The notes below the pieces were generated by a model that saw only the letters and a program-made list of their open reading frames with translations, was not told the origin of the DNA and ran no database searches. From the NCBI GenBank assembly GCA_029204225.1, contig MU832246.1, positions 1 to 64,000 of the forward strand: 64,000 bases of DNA, read 5' to 3'. Positions 1-10,596 of this stretch are shown here, piece after piece (position 1 is the first letter of the stretch; every line of letters begins with the position of its first letter). The position numbers were made by a program, and so were the translations under genes. The stretch is from Diphasiastrum complanatum. Taxonomy: Eukaryota; Streptophyta; Lycopodiopsida; Lycopodiales; Lycopodiaceae.

Positions 1-1110
1 TCTCATGACTCGAATAAGAGCCTTCCAATGGGAAATTCCAGGATTAGCTATGTATTGGCTGAGTGAGCTGACAACAAAAGAGATATCTGGCCTTGTATAG
101 ACCATTGCTTACATGAGAGATCCGAGTATCGATCGATACGGGTATTCTCTCATCTGCTCCTCTTCCTGCTTTGTCTGGGGACATTGGTCCTTTGACAAAT
201 GCAGGCCTGGATCCATTGGTGAGTGAGCTAATTTACAATTCATCAAATTGTATCTGCTAAGAACATTATGAAGATACCTTTGTTGAGTGATGTAAATCAA
301 TCGATTTGCTCTGTCTCTGTGGATTTGAATTCCAAGATAAAAGTGAGCTTCGCCTAGATCAGGCATGTCGAATTTTGAGAACAACATCTATTTTGAATCC
401 TTGACCATATTGGCATTGTTGCTGAAGAGCAACGTATCATCAACATACAAGGTGATGCTAATGAAGGATTGTTGCACTAACTTTGAATAAACATTGCAAT
501 CAGCAGTGCTTGGTTTAAATCCTTGTTCAATGTGGAATGTGTTGATCCTCTGAAACCAAGCTCTAGCAGACTGTTTCAAGCCGTACAGTGCTTTATGGAG
601 TTTACAGACATGATTCTTCATGCCTTCCAAAACGTATCCTTTGGGCTGGATCATGTAGACATCTTCTTTTATAACTCCATTCAAATAGGCTGTTTGTACA
701 TCGAGTTGATGTACTTCGAGGTCGGCAACTGCAGCATAAGACTTGCGGATCGACGAATGTTTGACGACTGGACTAAAAGTCTCACTGTAGTCGACATTCG
801 GGATCTGGGTGAATCCTCATGCCACCAGTCTAGCCTTCCTTCGTTCAATCGTTCTGTTGGCGTTATATTTGATCTTAAAGATCCATTTGCAATCAATAAT
901 ATTGCAACCAATAGGCGCTTTGACTAATGCCCATGTCTGATTCTTGATCAGAGAGGAATACTCTCTATCCATAGCTTCTCTCCAGAGATGGTCTAGCTCC
1001 CTCGCCTTGACTAAGGATGAGGTTTTGTAACTGTTGCTTTTGGTTTGAGAGTCAATGATCCACTTATATCTATCACATAAGGGCCTAGCTTTTGATAATG
1101 ATAATACAAG
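1..1110 (-). pseudogene. Ty1/copia pol fragment (reverse transcriptase, start of RNase H side)
   Basis: Read on the minus strand, this is the reverse transcriptase part of a copia polyprotein. The fingers motif WIFKIKY, the palm region with QLDVQTAYLNG, the YGLKQSARAWFQ block and the catalytic box YVDD appear in the usual order, followed by the SPMDPG and YRSILGSLM blocks that lead to RNase H. The frame is broken by in-frame stops at 817-819 (TGA), 388-390 (TAG) and 109-111 (TAA), so it cannot make a full product. The window edge cuts off RNase H and the 3' LTR. No PBS, gag or integrase of this copy is seen to the right of about 1110. It is a dead fragment; copia family membership is certain from the motifs, the exact lineage is not. 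Confidence 0.9.
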
Positions 1111-1309
1111 ACAACTGTACTAGATCATATATCGCAATTCACTCTGAATTTCTCATGGGGCTAGGGGTGGCGCAAGGAATAATTGATAATAATATTGTTG
1201 ACAGAATTATTGAGAGTTTTTGTTATCATAGGAAAAAAATTTGCTAATCATAATTGATGTTTAATGTATTTGCTTGTTCTATCATGGTGCTAGCTAGCTC
1301 TTTATACTT

Positions 1310-1499
1310 GACAAAATTTAGTTGTAGAAGTGGAGTATCTCAAATTAAGTGGCAAGAAATTTGAGTTGGAGGATGACAAAATTTAGTTGTGAGAGTGGAG
1401 TATTTTAAATCAAGTGGCAAGAAATTTGAGATGGAGGATAACAAAATTTAGTTGTAGAAGTGGAGTAGCTTAAGTGGCAAGAAATTTGAGTTGGAGGAT
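1310..1499. repeat. Three-copy 65-bp tandem repeat
   Basis: Units lie at 1310-1374, 1375-1439 and 1440-1499; the third has lost 5 bp. Each starts (g/a)acaaaatttagttg and ends gttggaggat or gatggaggat. No reading frame runs through it. The rest of 1111-2368 is AT-rich sequence in which I see no gene. Confidence 0.85.
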
Positions 1500-2368
1500 C
1501 TAGAAGGCAACATTTGTCAAAAATAGACCCACCAAAGACCTCGGAAGTGTAGAGTTTTAGAGAGAAACTTCAAGGGAGGTTTCCCAGACACGGGATTCTT
1601 AACGTTCTGTGGCAAGTATTTCCAACCGAGTCTCTTCTTATAATACCTGTGACTTAGAAAAGTCCTAATTTTCCCTCCAATTGCATGTGACAAATGAAAG
1701 CGTGTCCTAGGTGAACTAGTTCACAGTCTTTGCAACAAGATAGAAAAGCAAGCTCGTTCTTGACAAGTCTCTTTCTTCACCTTTTTCACAAGGATAGAAA
1801 GCACACGCAGATTCTTCTATTGATAAAATATGGATATTGACTGAAGTTTGAAATGATTTGCTTTCGTGAGGTAACAGAAGTCTAGGCGACGGCCCACATT
1901 GTCCATCTTTGCTGCCTGCTGGCTGCCTTCCTTGGATTTGATTGCCATGTATGTATGACGTTTGCAGACACTAGTGCTCTTTTCCTTTCGAGTTTGCAGA
2001 TGCTGTTCCTGCAGTTGTTGCTTTGGCTGATAAGGTACTCGGAGGTGACTGGATTTGATTGCTTGTTTGTAGATGCTGTTGCTTTAGATGAGGCAGTTTG
2101 AGGTGATCGATATTTCGTCGTTTATACTTGTCTTCCACAATATGTTTCTAGAATGTGCAATGCGTAGCAGACCCCACAGAAACCAGATTTCTTGTTGCTT
2201 TGCAGTTTTCATGATATGCAATCGTCGGTAGCTACGTAGTCAGTTCGATCTAATTGACGCAGCATACCGTTTTACGGCCATTACTGTGCATCCATGGCGA
2301 TTGGAATTTTCTCTGAATCTGTTGACTTTCACGCCTATTTGATTTTGATCATGACTCTTGAGCTACCA

Positions 2369-2376
2369 TATAAATA
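2369..2376 (+). promoter_or_regulatory. TATA box of the aspartic-protease-like gene
   Basis: TATAAATA stands 169 bp upstream of the ATG at 2545. This is a plausible distance if transcription starts near 2400 and the leader is about 145 nt. It is the only good TATA match just upstream of the gene. Confidence 0.55.
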
Positions 2377-2379
2377 ACT

Positions 2380-2520
2380 AACTGCTCGTATTCACTCAGT
2401 GTGCCAGAGATCAGAGCTTCACATTAATAATTAGCTGCTTTCAATCAGTGTTGTGTGAGATCAGAGTTTCATATTAGCAAGTAGCTGCTCTCTGTCAGTG
2501 ATTGTGTGCGATCAGATCAG
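2380..2520 (+). repeat. Tandem repeat in the 5' leader
   Basis: Three diverged units start at 2380, 2433 and 2483 (about 50 bp each). Each has an ActGCTC/agctgct start, a TCAGTG core and a GATCAGAG block. The array spans almost all of the predicted 5' untranslated leader, between the TATA box and the start codon. Confidence 0.7.
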
Positions 2521-2544
2521 ACTGAGGGTGGGGTGTTTGTGAAT

Positions 2545-3666
2545 ATGGGTGAATCAGTTCATACGCCGAAAGCAACGTTGCTATTTTTTTTTGTTTGTCT
2601 TGCATGCTTTGAATTTATAGCTGCTGCTCCCACAGCATTTGTTGGGCAGGTTATTTTATCCGGTAGTTACTCCTACTATGAGATAATGATCAAGCTGGGG
2701 ACTCCCCCTCAGGTTGTCACGCTTGCACTAGACACAACTATAGACATCACCACCGTAAATACAAGCTTTGATCCCCGCAAATCCTCCAGTTATCACTCAG
2801 TCGCGGGATTTTTGTCCTCAGACACTGTCACATTGAACCCTACAGATGGGTTTGTGCCCATGGCTCCTGTGCCGCTCACGGGTATCCAATTTGTACTCAA
2901 TCCGAAAGTGGACTTGCTGGCGTTGGGACCTGGTTCGCTAGCCTTTCCCGCCCAAGTATCTACGTCTAGTGGAGTTGCAAAGAAATTTGCCTATTGCCTT
3001 GGACAGAATTCAGCTCCCACGCCCATCTTTTTTGGCAACACCAGCTACCACTTTGACTCGGGCCTGCCACCTCAAAGCAACGGCTCTCCAGAGCTCGACA
3101 TCACTCCTTTTCTGAAATTCACCGATTTGAAGACACCAAGTTATGGAAAGCATGGCTATGCTGTGCAAATCACCTCTATTGCGGTTGATGAAGCAAATAA
3201 TGGATCAGTAATAGATGTAAGTGACGTTGCTTCCATCGGCACAGAAGCTTTTTACACGAGCATTGTCGAGCCGGCTTACACTCAAATCCGCCAAGCTTTT
3301 CTTCGGACGCCTGCTGTAGGCAACTTCCAAAAAGTGAATACAATCTTTGGCTCGCTCGATCTCTGCTTCAATTTCACAGGCCGAACCGGCGACCTCCGAT
3401 CAGCGCCGGTGATCACTTTCACCTTTGATGGAAACACTAGTGTGCCTGTTACGTCTGACAACTATCTGGTACAGGTGGACAGTACAGACATTTACTGCTT
3501 CGGTATTGTCAGTGCCGGTCCACTAAAGGGCAATTCTGTGATTGGGACATTCCAGCAGGAAAACAATCTGGTGGAGTTTGACTTGGAGAAGCAACGTGTG
3601 GGGCTTACAGGCTCTCTCATCGGATTTAAAAGCAACTGTGCCAACTTTAACTTCACTGGATTCTAG
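2545..3666 (+). CDS. Secreted TAXI / basic 7S globulin-like aspartic protease homologue, catalytically degenerate
   Basis: The product has 373 residues and no intron. The first ATG in frame is at 2545; the open frame extends 39 bp upstream without another ATG. Residues 10-28 form a hydrophobic signal peptide ending AAA before PTAF. An A1-family fold follows, with YYEIMIKLGTPPQ leading to the first catalytic box at D63. That box reads DTT instead of DTG, and no second DTG/DSG is present where the C-lobe should have one. The C-terminal lobe is typical of the xylanase-inhibitor/EDGP family, with GNSVIGTFQQENNLVEFDLE near residue 340. Family members usually have 12 cysteines in the mature chain; this one has about four, and its N-lobe is short. 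Several NxT/S sites suggest glycosylation in the secretory pathway. It is probably an apoplastic inhibitor or receptor-like protein rather than a protease (inference). A TATA box at 2369 and a poly(A) signal at 3746 frame the gene. Confidence 0.85.
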   Translation: MGESVHTPKATLLFFFVCLACFEFIAAAPTAFVGQVILSGSYSYYEIMIKLGTPPQVVTLALDTTIDITTVNTSFDPRKSSSYHSVAGFLSSDTVTLNPTDGFVPMAPVPLTGIQFVLNPKVDLLALGPGSLAFPAQVSTSSGVAKKFAYCLGQNSAPTPIFFGNTSYHFDSGLPPQSNGSPELDITPFLKFTDLKTPSYGKHGYAVQITSIAVDEANNGSVIDVSDVASIGTEAFYTSIVEPAYTQIRQAFLRTPAVGNFQKVNTIFGSLDLCFNFTGRTGDLRSAPVITFTFDGNTSVPVTSDNYLVQVDSTDIYCFGIVSAGPLKGNSVIGTFQQENNLVEFDLEKQRVGLTGSLIGFKSNCANFNFTGF

Positions 3667-3745
3667 TGTTCATATGTATGAAAGATGTCTTTGCATAGAC
3701 ATTTCTGATCGACATGCTCGGAATTACTATCTTTTATATGTACCG

Positions 3746-3751
3746 AATAAA
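3746..3751 (+). terminator. Poly(A) signal AATAAA
   Basis: AATAAA lies 80 bp after the stop codon of the aspartic-protease-like gene. This is a normal position for a plant near-upstream element. Confidence 0.5.
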
Positions 3752-4730
3752 ACTGATCAAATTGAATAGATACTGGAGTAGTTAGCAGGAAATAATTCCA
3801 GGCCATTGTATTCATCGCCATGGATTCTCCTTTTATTAGGAGTTAAGATATAATCTGTAGCACAGGCAGCCGTATTGCATCGCCATGAATTCTCCTTTTG
3901 TATATACTTTGACCATACACAGTTAATCTTAAAGCATGATACATGTCCACTGTTTTCTTGACTTATAGTTCAAAATACCTACAAATGTGTGAATCATGAA
4001 AGAGTAAGTCAAACTTTTAGAGATTACTCTTGTGCACCACTCCTGACTGGATTCATGCACATCCATATAATCAATTTACAGTTAGAATCCCAAGTTAATA
4101 ATATGCTTTATTTACTGTGCTGCCTCAGCAGAATTAGAGTCTTCCGCTAGCAAGATTAGAAGAATTAAATTGGTTCCTGCATAATTGCTAAAAAAAACAT
4201 TATGACATAACACAAAGGCCTTCCTACATTGATGGGTTTAAACCCATAGCTTCACTACATTCCTTAGTTTGGTGTGCACTCTCAGTTTGTTAGTTTGCTT
4301 GCGGGACTTCTTCTTGATCTTTGAACTTGTCAAAGAGCAGAATCTTTTAGAATTGTCTGCACTTGCAGTATCATAAATCTTGTTATTATTCCTTTTTCCC
4401 TTCCAAATTACCTTCATGCTAAACTGCACAAGCAAAATTTTACAATTTCCAGTACCATGACTAAATGTTTCAATCTTTTTAGCTTTGCCCCAATAGCAAT
4501 AAGCTCTACTGGTAATTTGGCTTTGCCCCCATAGCAGTAAGCTCTACAGGTATTTTGCAAAGGTGTCTTTACCAAGTGAGTTTGAGTATGAAAATCTATT
4601 TTCTTTTCACTTGAGATCTTTATAAATTCAAATATTTGTTTTTTAGTCTTTCAATGTACTAAACTCGTATATATCTCAAAGATTCTCAAGATTGAAGGAT
4701 CAATTGTTAAAATTTTCAGCTTTGCAACGG

Positions 4731-5039
4731 TAATGGTTACTCCCACAAATTGAGGTGTCACCTATGGTGTCACTCATAGGTGAGGTTGATCATTAAAGTG
4801 ACTTTTTTTTTTTTTTTATTCTTTTGAATGTAACTTTTATTTTTCTTTTTATGTTTCAACCATTTGAATGCCCTCCATAATGCAAAGCTTAATGGTAAGC
4901 TACTCTCACAAATTAACGTGTCACTCATAGGTGAGGTTGAGCATTAAAATGAGTTTTTTTTTTCTTTTTATTCTTCTAAATGTAACTTTTATCTTTATTT
5001 TTATGTTTCAACCATTTGAATGCCTTCCATAATGCAAAG
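4731..5039. repeat. Tandem duplication of about 155 bp
   Basis: The segment 4731-4889 is repeated at 4890-5039. Both copies contain cacaaatt, gtcactcataggtgaggttg, a T-run, and end in tccataatgcaaag. The rest of 3770-5200 is AT-rich without a supportable gene. Confidence 0.8.
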
Positions 5040-5928
5040 ATTCTCGTGATTTGTGGATCACGTTGCTACAATTGAAAACAATGTTGATTGTAAATATATA
5101 ATTGTATATTCAAGTATTCTATACTCAAGATTTTTAGATTTTCAAATGTCATGCTAGTTTAAAATTTTTAAAAATTTATTGTTAATATAACTTATATATA
5201 TATGTAAATAAGTGGTTGAAAGGTTCATAACTATTTTATTTAAAAAGTACCCTTGCATTATACATGTCATGTGAAAGGCAAGAAAAAAAAAAGTCCATCG
5301 GAGTGAAAGGTAAGGGTGCATGTCAAATTCCAAACATGGGCCCTACCAAATGGATGCATACCTTGTCGTATATCCTACTCCATGCAAAAATAAGCTTCGT
5401 AGGGCACGCGGTTTTGTCCGCTATTGTATTGTGCTCTGTCGCATCATTAACTTGTATACCTGATATACTTAATCTGATACAGCTCTTTGTTCTGCATTCA
5501 GAAAGTGTTAATATTGCTGTGCTTGTTCTTCATTTTGTCTGATCTTTCTAGGTGCTCTTTTTGGTAATAGACAATCAACTTTTAGTCTTGTCTTTCGCAA
5601 ACAATTCGTGACTAATTATCAGTCGAGCACAGTCTAGCTCTTCGCGAATCATTTGCGACAGATAATTTGTCTTTCAATTCGCGACAAATTATTCATCTAG
5701 CGCTTCATCCATTTAAATGTTTGGCTACATAATCTAGAATGACTGTGATTTCTATCGCTAAAGTTCTGTTCATTCTGATAGGCATAGTCATGCTGAGGGA
5801 GAGAGTCATTTAACTCATTCCGCTGTGCACAAACATTTTCTGTTTGAGTTCGCTTCTCGTTCATTTCTTGTTCGAGTTCGTTTCTCGTTCGTGTTCGTCA
5901 TTTATTCTTCCTCCCTCTCTCCCCAACA

Positions 5929-5940
5929 TGGTATTAGAGC
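5929..5940 (+). other. Copia primer-binding site (tRNA-iMet type)
   Basis: TGGTATTAGAGC matches the plant initiator-tRNA primer site TGGTATCAGAGC at 11 of 12 positions. It directly follows a CCAACA LTR-like end at 5928 and precedes the gag start by about 150 bp. The 5' LTR therefore ends at 5928; I could not fix its left boundary in about 5260-5928. Confidence 0.75.
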
Positions 5941-6085
5941 AAACTTTATAGCTTGATTAGCTCCCATAGTACAAGACTCTACTAGCCGATAGAGTAATTG
6001 TTTTCTTGTTTTATATATTTCACAATCAGATTTTCATTCTTAAGTCACTGATAGTTTCTCCTATCACTTAGACTGATTCTTCCAC

Positions 6086-6968
6086 ATGGATTCCCAAGGG
6101 AAAGCTAGTCCTTTCATGGACAAGCTTGATGGAGCCAATTACCTTTGTGGAAATTTAAGATGAAGATTGTACTAATGGCAAAAGAATTGTACGACGTTGT
6201 TACAAGTGCATAAGGGAAACCCGAATTGGACGACGTGGCAATCGCCAGATGGAAGCTGAAGGATGGAAAAGCTTTCGCGCTGATCATCCTCAACATCACT
6301 GATACACAGATCGGCCATGTATCTGAGGCTCAAACATCGAAAGAAGTCTGGGACACCTTGAGTACACTATACGAAGTGCGAGATATAGCTTCCAAGCTAC
6401 ATCCAGGAAGAAATTCTACTCCCTCAAGATGACGAATGGTGATTCTCTACAGAATCACATTAATCAATTCAAGAACCTGCTAAGGCAAATAGCCGTTGTC
6501 GGATCTATCATAGACGATCAAGACACAGTGATGCAACTGCTTACAAGCTTGCCAAGTTTTTACGACAGCTAGGTGATGATCATCACGACTCATCCAGAGT
6601 TGACTCTTTCAAGAGTCATCACTATGTTGTTGCAGGAAGACACGCGAAGGAACGAAGCCTCAAGTTTCTCAGCTGATTCTCACTCCTTGTACACCAACAA
6701 GGGCACAACAAAGCAGCAGAAGAAGAAAGGTCCGAAGCTATCAAAGCCAGACCAGAAACTAGCTCAGCACAAGGAACAGTCGAATCCGCAGACAAAAAAG
6801 AAGCTGTTCTGCAGATATTACAAACAAAACAACCACAAAATACAAGACTGCCGAATACTTCAAGCGAAGAAGAACAACAAAGGTCAGTCGAATCAAGTGG
6901 CAAATCTACTAATCCCTTCTACGATGTTGATCCAGAAGAGAATATTATATCAAATCATAAATTGTTAG
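6086..6968 (+). pseudogene. Ty1/copia gag (UBN2-type), broken
   Basis: Starting at the ATG 6086 this resembles a copia capsid protein: MDKLDGANY, then WKLKDGKAFALI, EVWDTLSTLYE, a leucine-rich QFKNLLRQI block and LTSLPSFYDS. A basic tail follows, then a zinc-knuckle relic at about 6807. The knuckle reads CRYYKQNNHKIQDC, so the second of the canonical CX2CX4HX4C cysteines is tyrosine. Frameshifts occur near 6145 and 6405, and there are in-frame stops near 6210 and 6570. No protease, integrase or RT follows; after 6968 the sequence is non-coding. The PBS at 5929 is in the right place. It is the 5' end of a truncated, dead element. Confidence 0.85.
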
Positions 6969-7659
6969 AAATTAGGTTAAGCTTCAGATGTGATACTGTA
7001 ATTATTGTGCAGTTAATTAGTTCACTATTTTCAGTAGTTCGGGACATGACCACCATGGACTGATCAGTTAGACACTCATCCAATAATTGGCTGCTTGAAT
7101 TAGCCGAGTGGCCACACACTCTAGGAAATTAACTGTATAGATTTATTTACTGTATTTATTAGGCTTTAGTTAAAAACCTAGCCCGTGGGCTTTGTTGAAA
7201 TTCGATGCTCAGCCTCAAATCCATTCAATAATGAGCATCCTAAAAAACCAGAAACAGAAGGCTCGAATTTCTGAGCAGAGAATCGAAAAGTTTAGGATTG
7301 AATTTTGTAGAATTTTTCAATACCGAATCGACTCGAAAAATTCTATATTTTTTGAGTTAGTGTATATTTTTGAGTCATTATTTTTTGAGTCATTGTATAT
7401 ATTTTTTATACTTGTAAATTTCGATATTGTCGGTTTAAAATCTGACCAACGATTTCGCGTTGACAGTCCGCCCACTTTGTACATACATTAACTGTAATGA
7501 GGTGGTTGTAGTAACTGAAACAAAAGGTAGTTGTAGATATTTTGTAGGACATGTGAAAGATTTGAGATCCATTAAGATCCAAACCTACTTTTGATCTTGG
7601 GTTTAGAAACAAGCAACTCACCAATCTTGCCAATGTAGAAAAATCAGCATCTACACAAA

Positions 7660-7950
7660 AAATGAGATGCAAACTCTAATAGATATTGATGAAACATAAA
7701 GTACTGTTGATGTCCATAGAATTATAGTCTCCTACTGTATTTCACACATGTGGATCTGAAAATAGCATTTAATGATCATTCTACACATAGAATTACAAGA
7801 TATTACAAGTATAGTGCACCAATGGATAGTAGAACCCAAGAGAACCATGTATAAGCATGAATGAGATAAGTGAGAGAGAGCATTCTCTCTTCCCATGACT
7901 TACATACTTTTATAACAGGTCCAAAACCTAAATTGCCACCTACACATGAA
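7660..7950 (-). mobile_element. LTR-like fragment, inverted relative of 20055-20345
   Basis: The reverse complement aligns over about 290 bp with 20055-20345. Shared blocks include cctactgtatttcaca, agtgcaccaatg, gtagaaccca and agaaccatgtata. In the other copy a TATAAAAGG box sits in this stretch, as expected for an LTR promoter region. The flanks 6969-7659 and 7951-8016 are AT-rich and hold no gene that I can see. Confidence 0.6.
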
Positions 7951-8016
7951 TACTTAGACGAAAATACTATAAAGAAGCATGTTATTTTTTTTGTAAAAAC
8001 ACTACCCTAGAAAATG

Positions 8017-10030
8017 TCAAATGTAATGAGATTGTGTGTGTTGAGCAGCAGGACTAATAGGTCCAACATAATCAATTTTCCATTTCTGAAAAGCTTGATC
8101 AGTGGTTACGGGGTGTAAAGGCATGTAGTCTGTTTTCTGAAAGCATTTTGTGCATTGGCAGACATCACAAGCCTTAGTGTAATTGTGTGTATCCTTGAAG
8201 AGTGTTGGCCACCAAAAATCGGCCAAAAGGATTTTTTTAGCAGTTGTTTCAGAAGAGAAATGGCCAGCACCAGTACCTTCATGAATGAGGAAAATTACAG
8301 AGGGTATTTCTCCTTCAGTAAGACATCATCGGATAATTCCATCTAACCCTTGCTTGTAGAGTTGTCCTGCAATTAATGTATAAGGTTTAGTTTTGAGGAC
8401 CAACGCACGTTGTTCAGGTTTAGAGAAGGAAGGATCCATCTGCCCTGAAGTTAAATATTCGGTTATTTCCTTAGCCCATACAGGTGTAGAGTCAACTTGG
8501 AAAATGATTGCATTTGGTAAATCATCATTGACGCCTTGATCAAGGGTAGGAAGGTTAGGAATTCGGGATAGATGGTCTTCTAAAAAATGCTGAACTCCCT
8601 TACGAGCCACGATCCTAAACTCAAATTCTCGCAATAATAGAATCCATCTAGTAATATGGCCTGTGGTGCAGGCCTTGTTGATGAGATACAACAATGCTTG
8701 ATGATCAGTGAAGAACACAAAGACTTTTCCTAGAAGATAATGGTGAAACTTCTGAACCGCATATACCATTGCCAAGGCTTCGCGTTCGGTAGTGTTATAA
8801 TTGACTTCAGCAGGTATCAATTGTCGACTAAGAAAACGAATTGGGTAGTCCTTTTTTAATTCTCCCGGTTGGGTGAGCACTGCTCCAATGGCATACTTAG
8901 ATGCATCAGTATGCACATGGAATTCTTTAGAATAATCAGGAGCCCGGAGGATGGGTGCATTGGTAAGGGCTTCTTTAAGTTGATTAAAGACGACGCGTTG
9001 TTCATCTGTCCATTTGGGAACTACAACTACTTTGTAGATTAAGTGTGCTTTGTTAACGAAATCGAAAATACGGCGTGGCCAAGGAAGGAGTAAACTTCAC
9101 GTATCGTACGCGGTTCCAGTAGATTTTGAATGATAAGGATCTTTTCAGGGTCAAAATGCTATTTCATGAGATAATATGTCCTAACACAATACCATGGGTT
9201 ACCCAAATTTGGCGTTTTTCAAGATTAAGAGAGATGTCGAAGCGCTGACATTGGATAAAAAAAATTTCGAGCACAGACAGATGGCGTATTTCTTCGGAAT
9301 GTGCTCCTAAATCGTCCAAGTAAACTTCTAAGGTATCGCTCATCTGCTGAGAAAAGGCCGCTTGCATAACACGTTGGAAGGTGCTAGGAGCATTGCAGAG
9401 ACCAAAGGGCATGACTTTCCAGCAGAAGGTTCCCCATTCTGTGGCAAACAAGGCTTTGTGTTGATCTTCTTTAGCGATTTGGATCATATTGTATCCGCTA
9501 TAGCCATCTAAGAAGGATAAGCCTCATCTCCTGCTAGATTTTCTAAGATGGATTCTCCGAAAGGTAATGGAAAATGATCACGTTCAGTAACGACGTTAAG
9601 TCTCTTAAAATCGACACAGATTTGGAGTTTTCCATTTTTCTTGGGGACGATGACAATTGGTGAGACCCACTCAGTATGCTCAATTTCATAGATAAATCCC
9701 GCATCTAAGCGAAATTGTAATTCTTCTTTGATCTTGGCCTTATAGACGAGATTGCATCTGTATGAACGACTCGCAGTGGGTCTTGCACCCGGTTTAAGCG
9801 GGATACGATGCATAGCTACTTGGGGTGAGACGCCTTTCATGTCTTTATAGGTCCAGACAGAGACATGTCGATATTTTTGTAGGAGCTTTTCAAGCCGTCT
9901 GCGTTGTTCGCGATTGAGATGAGCTCCGACGTGGACAAGATATTCGTTGGTTTCATTTGGCTCACTTAGGGAAAGGGTTATGGTTTGTGCAGGGCCTTCA
10001 TAGGATGAATTACCAAAACGAATTCTTAGG
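8017..10030 (-). pseudogene. Ty3/gypsy pol: RT, RNase H, start of integrase
   Basis: On the minus strand, starting near 10030, the order is: a pre-RT segment with VHVGAHLNREQRRRLEKLL; RT (IEHTEWVSPIVIVPKKNGK, FATEWGTFCWKVMPFGLCNA, then YLDD); and RNase H with its acidic residues in HTDASK, TEREALA and FTDHQAL. The zinc-binding and early core part of integrase follows (ADFWWPTLFKDTH, CDVCQC, KIDYVGPISPA). A frameshift near 9490-9510 separates the fingers from the palm, and there is a break between RT and RNase H at about 8920-9160. Integrase stops at about 8017, before the DDE core is complete. An LTR and tRNA-Asp PBS to the right (10581-11425) are in matching orientation. Gag is missing between that PBS and pol. 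Confidence 0.9.
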
Positions 10031-10580
10031 CTGAATGGCGAATTCTAACAGAGAGGTTTGACTAGCAGATAGGGAATGTGAAAAAAAATGTAATTTTTTG
10101 ACAATAAACGGGCAAAATTTCTGAGATAGAATTTGCAAAGCTGCTGGAGGACTGATCTTGATAAGATCTAGCCTCAGTGAAGCTGACGAATTCTAGGACA
10201 AAGATTTGGGTGAGAAATAAGGGATTTTGACAGTATATCATGCTATTTTCTCAAAATCTGACCATGGTCAGAATTTGTGGAGGTGATAAAATGAAAGATC
10301 AGGGTCTGTTAGGGTTGCAGATAGGCTGGCGAATTTTGATATACCTTTTTGGTTGTGAAAAAGGTCACTTGGGTCACTTCTTTTGAAGAAAATGCCCAAG
10401 TTGACTCTTTTGTTGCTTCCCGTCGGTTTAAGAAGTTGCTTCGTAGCTCGTGTAGGACCTGGAGAGACGACGCGTGCTGTTTGTTGGTAGATAGAGACAA
10501 GCACACAAGCAAACATACAACATGGAAGCAAAAAAAACAAAAGAAAAAGGGGAAGAAGCTAGGTAAAAAATATTTAAAAA
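10031..10580. other. Non-coding stretch between gypsy PBS and pol
   Basis: I see no gag or protease motif here on either strand. Short GCGAATTC-like motifs recur (near 10018, 10037, 10185 and 10329). A block with ggaggac and agtgaag (10150-10195) resembles 17750-17780 in the 3' untranslated part of the other gypsy fragment, but in opposite orientation to the surrounding pol. Confidence 0.4.
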
Positions 10581-10595
10581 GCGGCAACGGCGCCA
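10581..10595 (-). other. Gypsy primer-binding site (tRNA-Asp type)
   Basis: On the minus strand this reads TGGCGCCGTTGCCGC. Its first 14 bases equal the complement of the 3' end of plant tRNA-Asp, the usual primer of Tat/Athila-type gypsy elements. It lies one base inside the TGTT...AACA LTR at 10597-11425. Confidence 0.8.
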
Positions 10596-10596
10596 A

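Noticed and set aside
523-927. Plus-strand open frame of 134 codons
   Set aside because: It is antisense to the copia reverse transcriptase read on the minus strand and has no motif of its own.
2506-2544. Longer N-terminus for the protease-like gene
   Set aside because: It would start at GTG; the first ATG is at 2545 and gives a proper signal peptide.
5929-5940. Possible tRNA gene fragments at TGGTATCAGAGC-like sites (also 26495, 38484, 38934, 60899)
   Set aside because: Only the primer-complementary 12 bases are present, next to LTR-like ends; no cloverleaf sequence is seen.
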